64,000 bases of DNA from SIG480 sp045595365. GTDB lineage: Bacteria; Bacillota; Clostridia; Oscillospirales; JAAYXM01. The stretch spans positions 124,001 to 188,000 of the forward strand of contig JAZOAI010000011.1 in NCBI GenBank assembly GCA_045595365.1. Reading direction: 5' to 3'. Positions within the stretch are counted from its first letter, which is position 1. Each line of letters begins with the position of its first letter. The notes under the pieces were generated by a model that saw only the letters and a program-made list of their open reading frames with translations, was not told where the DNA came from and made no database searches. This document shows, one piece after another, positions 60,753 to 64,000 of this stretch. The translations under genes were made by a program, and so were the position numbers.

Positions 60753-61998
60753 TTTCTGCGCCCTCCATTCCTGTCAAAAGATAAATAACCGAAAGCTTAA
60801 GCTCCCTCGCGGCAGATGTCAGCGCCGCCGAGTCCATCTTCTTAATCTCGTCTGCGACCTCAAGCGGAGTTCTCTCATCCCGCATAAGAGCTGCGCGTAG
60901 CCAGAAGGATTCCATTGAAGAGAGAGAGTCTTCTGTTGTCAGAAGGTCATCAATCATACCTTTTTTTGCATCGGTAATCTCGTCGTCTGTAATGTTTCCG
61001 TCAAGGCAGCTCTGGAATTCTTTTAAAACCGCCTTTTCCGCTATTTCTGCATTTTTGGGGTCAACCCCGCAATACATAAACATATTTTTCTTGAACGAGT
61101 CAAACATCGCCCCGGCAAAATAGCAAAGCGACTGCCGCTCACGCACGTTTTCAAAAAGCTTTGAGGTTGTTCCTCCGCCAATGACTGCGGCAAGAAGCTT
61201 TAGAAGATATACATCCTCGTTATCGGTATACATACCGATAAGAAGGTTTGCCTGAGAAATGTCCATTTTCTCCGTTACGCGAAGAGAGTCGGCAAAAATG
61301 GGAGCATTTGACGGAAGTTTTGAAATGTTCCCTCTCTTACAAAGACGGAAAAGCTTTAAAATCTCCTTTTCAACCTCTTCATACGAATAACCTCCGCAGA
61401 AGAAAACTTCACACGGCGATTCGTTAATCATCTTTTTGTAATATTTATAGAGCGAAGATGGACTGACGTTATCTGCGGAGTCTTCGGTTCCAAGCTCCGA
61501 AACCGCCCAGTCACCACCGCAAAACATTTTCTCAGTCGCTCGCTTGTGGGCATATGAGAGCTTGTTGTTAATTTCAGACTTAATCTCATCTATCAGATTT
61601 GCACGCTCGCCGGAAACATATTCATCATAAAAGCTTCCGTCTTCACACTTTGTCTCAAAGAGAATCTCTCCGAGAAGCTTCACAACCGCAGGAAGCGTTT
61701 TTTCTTCCGCATCTACAAAGTCGCATATAAATCCGCTTGAGACAACCTCACCGTGTTTTCTGGAAACGGGCTCAATTCTCGCGCCGTACATATCGTCAAG
61801 CGCTGCCGCGAGCGACTCCATATCAGGATGGCGCACGGTCCCGCGGCGAAGAACACGCGGAACAAGAGTCATATGCGAAGCTGTCGCATCATCTCCATGT
61901 GCCAGAAACTGGACAGACAAACAGCTTGTCTCAAAGCGGGAGCTTTCGATAACACGCAAGCAAATTCCCGGCAAAATTTCTTTATATGTCATATTCAT
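60724..61998 (-). CDS. ymfF: M16 peptidase-like, YmfF-like (inactive-type)
   Basis: The 424-residue protein has the M16 fold but no HxxEH; the expected site reads HMTLVPRVLRRGTVRHP. It is therefore probably the non-catalytic partner of YmfH. The family C-terminal pattern ERQSLCYFAGAMFDSFK is present. I chose the ATG at 61998. GAGGAGG lies about 12 nt upstream, slightly long. The frame to 62163 is leader DNA with a promoter. It is divergent from ylxM. Confidence 0.87.
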   Translation of the reverse strand: MNMTYKEILPGICLRVIESSRFETSCLSVQFLAHGDDATASHMTLVPRVLRRGTVRHPDMESLAAALDDMYGARIEPVSRKHGEVVSSGFICDFVDAEEKTLPAVVKLLGEILFETKCEDGSFYDEYVSGERANLIDEIKSEINNKLSYAHKRATEKMFCGGDWAVSELGTEDSADNVSPSSLYKYYKKMINESPCEVFFCGGYSYEEVEKEILKLFRLCKRGNISKLPSNAPIFADSLRVTEKMDISQANLLIGMYTDNEDVYLLKLLAAVIGGGTTSKLFENVRERQSLCYFAGAMFDSFKKNMFMYCGVDPKNAEIAEKAVLKEFQSCLDGNITDDEITDAKKGMIDDLLTTEDSLSSMESFWLRAALMRDERTPLEVADEIKKMDSAALTSAARELKLSVIYLLTGMEGAENERKLLSNN

Positions 61999-62043
61999 CG
62001 ACTTTCTCTGCCTCCTCGGAAAACAGACATTTTTATACTGTCT

Positions 62044-62072
62044 ATTATACACAAAGTTTAAGTTTATTACAA
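62044..62072 (-). promoter_or_regulatory. Predicted promoter of ymfF-ymfH-lgt-folD
   Basis: On the minus strand TTGTAA and TATAAT are separated by 17 nt, about 45 nt before the ymfF ATG. Confidence 0.72.
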
Positions 62073-62156
62073 TATCACTTTGGAAAGAAATGCAAGAAAA
62101 GAAAAATTTTTTCAAAACATATACGTTATATATTGTTGTTTTTTCTATTTTTGCAC

Positions 62157-62185
62157 TTGACAAGTGCTATATTTTGTGGTAGAAT
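62157..62185 (+). promoter_or_regulatory. Predicted promoter of ylxM-ffh
   Basis: TTGACA and TAGAAT are separated by 17 nt, about 42 nt before the ylxM ATG. Confidence 0.78.
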
Positions 62186-62228
62186 ACTTGATTGTAAAGC
62201 AAACTAACTTTACAAAGGAGGTTTTCAG

Positions 62229-62594
62229 ATGAGAAACGTTTCTCTCGAGCTTACACTGCTGTTTGATTTTTACGGTGAAATTCTCACAGAAAAACAGCGT
62301 GAGCTTTTTGACCTTTATTATAACGAAGACCTTTCCCTCGCTGAAATCGCCGAGCATCTCGGGATTACGCGTCAGGGAGTTCGCGACGGGATTGTCCGTT
62401 CCGAAGAAATTCTCCGCAAGTTTGAGGATAAGCTCGGGCTTGCAGAAAAATTCGGCAGGCTCTCGGAGGATGTCAAGAAGATTATTTCCTCTGCTGAGCG
62501 CATTAAGCTCATCAACGATACGAACTACCGGAACTTTGAGCTTGATTCCTGCATTGATGATGTTATTGAGCGTGCTCGCGCGCTCGACATCTGA
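62229..62594 (+). CDS. ylxM: YlxM/p13-like UPF0122 DNA-binding protein
   Basis: This 121-residue helical protein has sigma-70 region-4-like HTH wording: DFYGEILTEKQRELFDLYYN, then SLAEIAEHLGITRQGVRDGI. UPF0122/YlxM is associated with the SRP pathway and lies directly before ffh here (24-nt gap) as in most Firmicutes. The ATG follows AAGGAGG. Confidence 0.94.
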   Translation: MRNVSLELTLLFDFYGEILTEKQRELFDLYYNEDLSLAEIAEHLGITRQGVRDGIVRSEEILRKFEDKLGLAEKFGRLSEDVKKIISSAERIKLINDTNYRNFELDSCIDDVIERARALDI

Positions 62595-62617
62595 TTATCT
62601 AAACACGGAGGGTTCAG

Positions 62618-63982
62618 ATGGCTTTTGAAAGTCTTACGGATAAGATTTCCTCTGCCTTTAAGAAGCTTCGCTCAAAAGGGCGGCTGACCGAGCGCGACAT
62701 CAAAGACGCTATGCGCGAGATTAAGCTTGCGCTTTTGGAGGCGGATGTCAACTTCAAGGTTGTCCGCGATTTTATTGCAAAGGTTTCCGAGCGTGCTGTC
62801 GGCGCCGAAGTTCTTGAAGGCTTAAACCCTGCTCAGCAGATTGTTAAAATCGTAAACGAAGAAATCACCGCGCTTATGGGCGGAGAGGGCGAAAAGCTGA
62901 ATATCTCCCCCAAGCCGCCGACGATTGTTATGTTTGTCGGGCTTCAGGGCGCGGGTAAAACAACAAACATCGCAAAGCTTGCTGCGCATCTTCGCAAGAC
63001 AGCGTCAAAACGCCCGCTTCTTGTCGCGTGTGACACATACCGCCCCGCGGCAATAAAGCAGCTTGAGGTTCTCGGCGCTCAGCTTGATATTCCCGTTTTT
63101 AAAGCCGAGGGCAAAAGACCGGTTGAAATCGCCCGCCTTGCAAAGGCTCATGCGGAAAGCCACGGCAACGATATAGTTTTTCTTGATACGGCAGGCCGGC
63201 TTCATATAGATGAAGAGCTTATGAACGAGCTTAAAAGCATAAAGGCCGAGGTTTCCCCCACGGAAATAATGCTTGTTATTGACGCTATGAGCGGTCAGGA
63301 CGCGGTCACCACTGCTTCTTCCTTTGACGAAGCACTCGGAATCGACAGTGTTTTTCTCACAAAGCTTGACGGCGATGCGAGAGGCGGCGCGGCGCTTTCC
63401 GTTCGCGCGGTTTGCGGCAAGCCGATTAAGTTTGTCGGCGTGGGTGAAAAGCTTGACGGGATTGAGCAGTTCCATCCTGACAGAATTGCTTCGAGAATTC
63501 TCGGAATGGGCGATGTTCTCTCCCTTATTGAAAAGGCAGAACAAGCCTTTGATGAAAAAAAGGCTGTTGAGCTTGAAAAGAAGATTCGCGAAAACTCCTT
63601 CACTCTCTCTGATTTTCGCGAACAAATGAAGCAGATTCAGGGCATGGGTTCTATGTCCGACCTTCTCAAGATGATTCCCGGCATTGACTCAAAAGCTCTT
63701 GCAGGAGCGAAAATTGATGAGCGTGCCCTGCTTCGGATGGATGCGATAATTTCTTCAATGACCGAACCCGAGCGGAATAACCCCTCTATCATCAACTTCA
63801 GCCGCAAAAAGCGAATCGCTGCAGGCAGCGGAGTTTCGGTTGAAGAAGTGAATAAGCTTTTAAAGCAGTTTGAAGCATCGAGAAAAATGATGAAACAAAT
63901 GACAGGCGGAGCTTTTGCAAAGCAGATGTCGAGAAAAGCCCGCAGACACGGCAAAGGCGGAGGATTCCCCTTCTCCTTCTAA
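62618..63982 (+). CDS. ffh: Signal recognition particle protein Ffh
   Basis: This 454-residue SRP54 GTPase has an N domain (1-90), G motifs GLQGAGKTTNIAKL (G1), DTAGRLHIDEEL (G3) and TKLDGDARGGA (G4), and a Met-rich M domain (about 300-454) that binds the SRP RNA and signal sequences. The M domain ends with the basic RKARRHGKGGG and FPFSF. It is complete, with the stop codon 18 nt before the window end. ftsY, rpsP and smpB are not seen. Confidence 0.97.
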   Translation: MAFESLTDKISSAFKKLRSKGRLTERDIKDAMREIKLALLEADVNFKVVRDFIAKVSERAVGAEVLEGLNPAQQIVKIVNEEITALMGGEGEKLNISPKPPTIVMFVGLQGAGKTTNIAKLAAHLRKTASKRPLLVACDTYRPAAIKQLEVLGAQLDIPVFKAEGKRPVEIARLAKAHAESHGNDIVFLDTAGRLHIDEELMNELKSIKAEVSPTEIMLVIDAMSGQDAVTTASSFDEALGIDSVFLTKLDGDARGGAALSVRAVCGKPIKFVGVGEKLDGIEQFHPDRIASRILGMGDVLSLIEKAEQAFDEKKAVELEKKIRENSFTLSDFREQMKQIQGMGSMSDLLKMIPGIDSKALAGAKIDERALLRMDAIISSMTEPERNNPSIINFSRKKRIAAGSGVSVEEVNKLLKQFEASRKMMKQMTGGAFAKQMSRKARRHGKGGGFPFSF

Positions 63983-64000
63983 AAACTTGTAAGCAAACAA

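Noticed and set aside
63005..63625. Minus-strand open frame opposite ffh
   Set aside because: It is antisense to a highly conserved gene, without start signals or family motifs.
1..64000. CRISPR array, prophage, transposase or integrative element
   Set aside because: No regularly spaced repeats, phage structural genes, transposases or attachment sites were seen. The xerD fragment belongs to the core spoIIM-xerD pair.

Overview
The window looks like conserved chromosome of an endospore-forming Clostridia species, most likely a host- or sediment-associated member of the Oscillospirales/Ruminococcaceae group. This is inferred from gene content, gene order and low-to-moderate GC, not from a marker gene. 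Sporulation and germination genes (spoIIM, cwlD, dacF, a SpoIID-like gene), Firmicutes gene orders (nusB-xseAB-ispA-dxs-tlyA-nadK-argR-recN, yicC-remA-rpoZ-priA-def-fmt-rsmB-rlmN-prpC-prkC-rsgA, cdaA-cdaR, ylxM-ffh) and clear Shine-Dalgarno and sigma-A-type promoter sequences all fit. I see no prophage, insertion sequence, CRISPR array or integrated plasmid.

Layout. 0-5 kb, minus strand: proC-spoIIM-xerD, then the lysine/diaminopimelate genes asd-dapA-dapB. 5-13.7 kb, plus strand: the queuosine genes queA and tgt (with a small palindromic MITE-like element between them), a SpoIID/LytB-domain protein, yajC, a small membrane protein, cca, a G5/3D-domain cell wall protein and rsmA. 13.7-23.5 kb, minus strand: a long operon from one strong promoter, nusB-xseA-xseB-ispA-[OLE RNA]-oapA-dxs-tlyA-nadK-argR-recN. 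23.5-38.3 kb, minus strand: a second long run from yicC through omega, PriA, deformylase, formyltransferase, rRNA methyltransferases, PrpC/PrkC and RsgA to CwlD and RadA. 38.3-43.9 kb, minus strand: the c-di-AMP pair cdaA-cdaR followed by a DUF5685 protein, a Cys-tailed J-domain protein and a membrane protein, preceded by a class V aminotransferase/DUF3343 pair. 44-52 kb, mixed strands: dacF, ppdK, a MATE exporter, an AraC regulator, tRNA-Gly(GCC), a short Cys-rich ORF and an AI-2E-family permease. 52-62 kb, minus strand: rluB, gpsA, plsY, der, a PDZ/radical-SAM DUF512 protein, rpmF, yceD, folD, lgt and two M16-family proteins. 62.2-64 kb, plus strand: ylxM-ffh.

The most remarkable item is the roughly 608-nt gene-free interval at 20029-20636 (minus strand). 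I identify it as an OLE (ornate, large, extremophilic) RNA. It lies exactly between ispA and a gene for a four-helix membrane protein that matches OapA (OLE-associated protein A) in size, topology and position, and dxs follows. The two ends of the interval pair with each other, and a second long-range helix is visible in the 3' domain. This is a known but rare and poorly understood RNA-protein system. It was found here by synteny, size and hand-drawn pairings, without a covariance-model search.

Many starts were moved inside the longest open frame on the basis of Shine-Dalgarno spacing. TTG starts are frequent (oapA, tlyA, remA, priA, rsmB, dacF, ppdK and others). Promoters and terminators were read by eye and are predictions.
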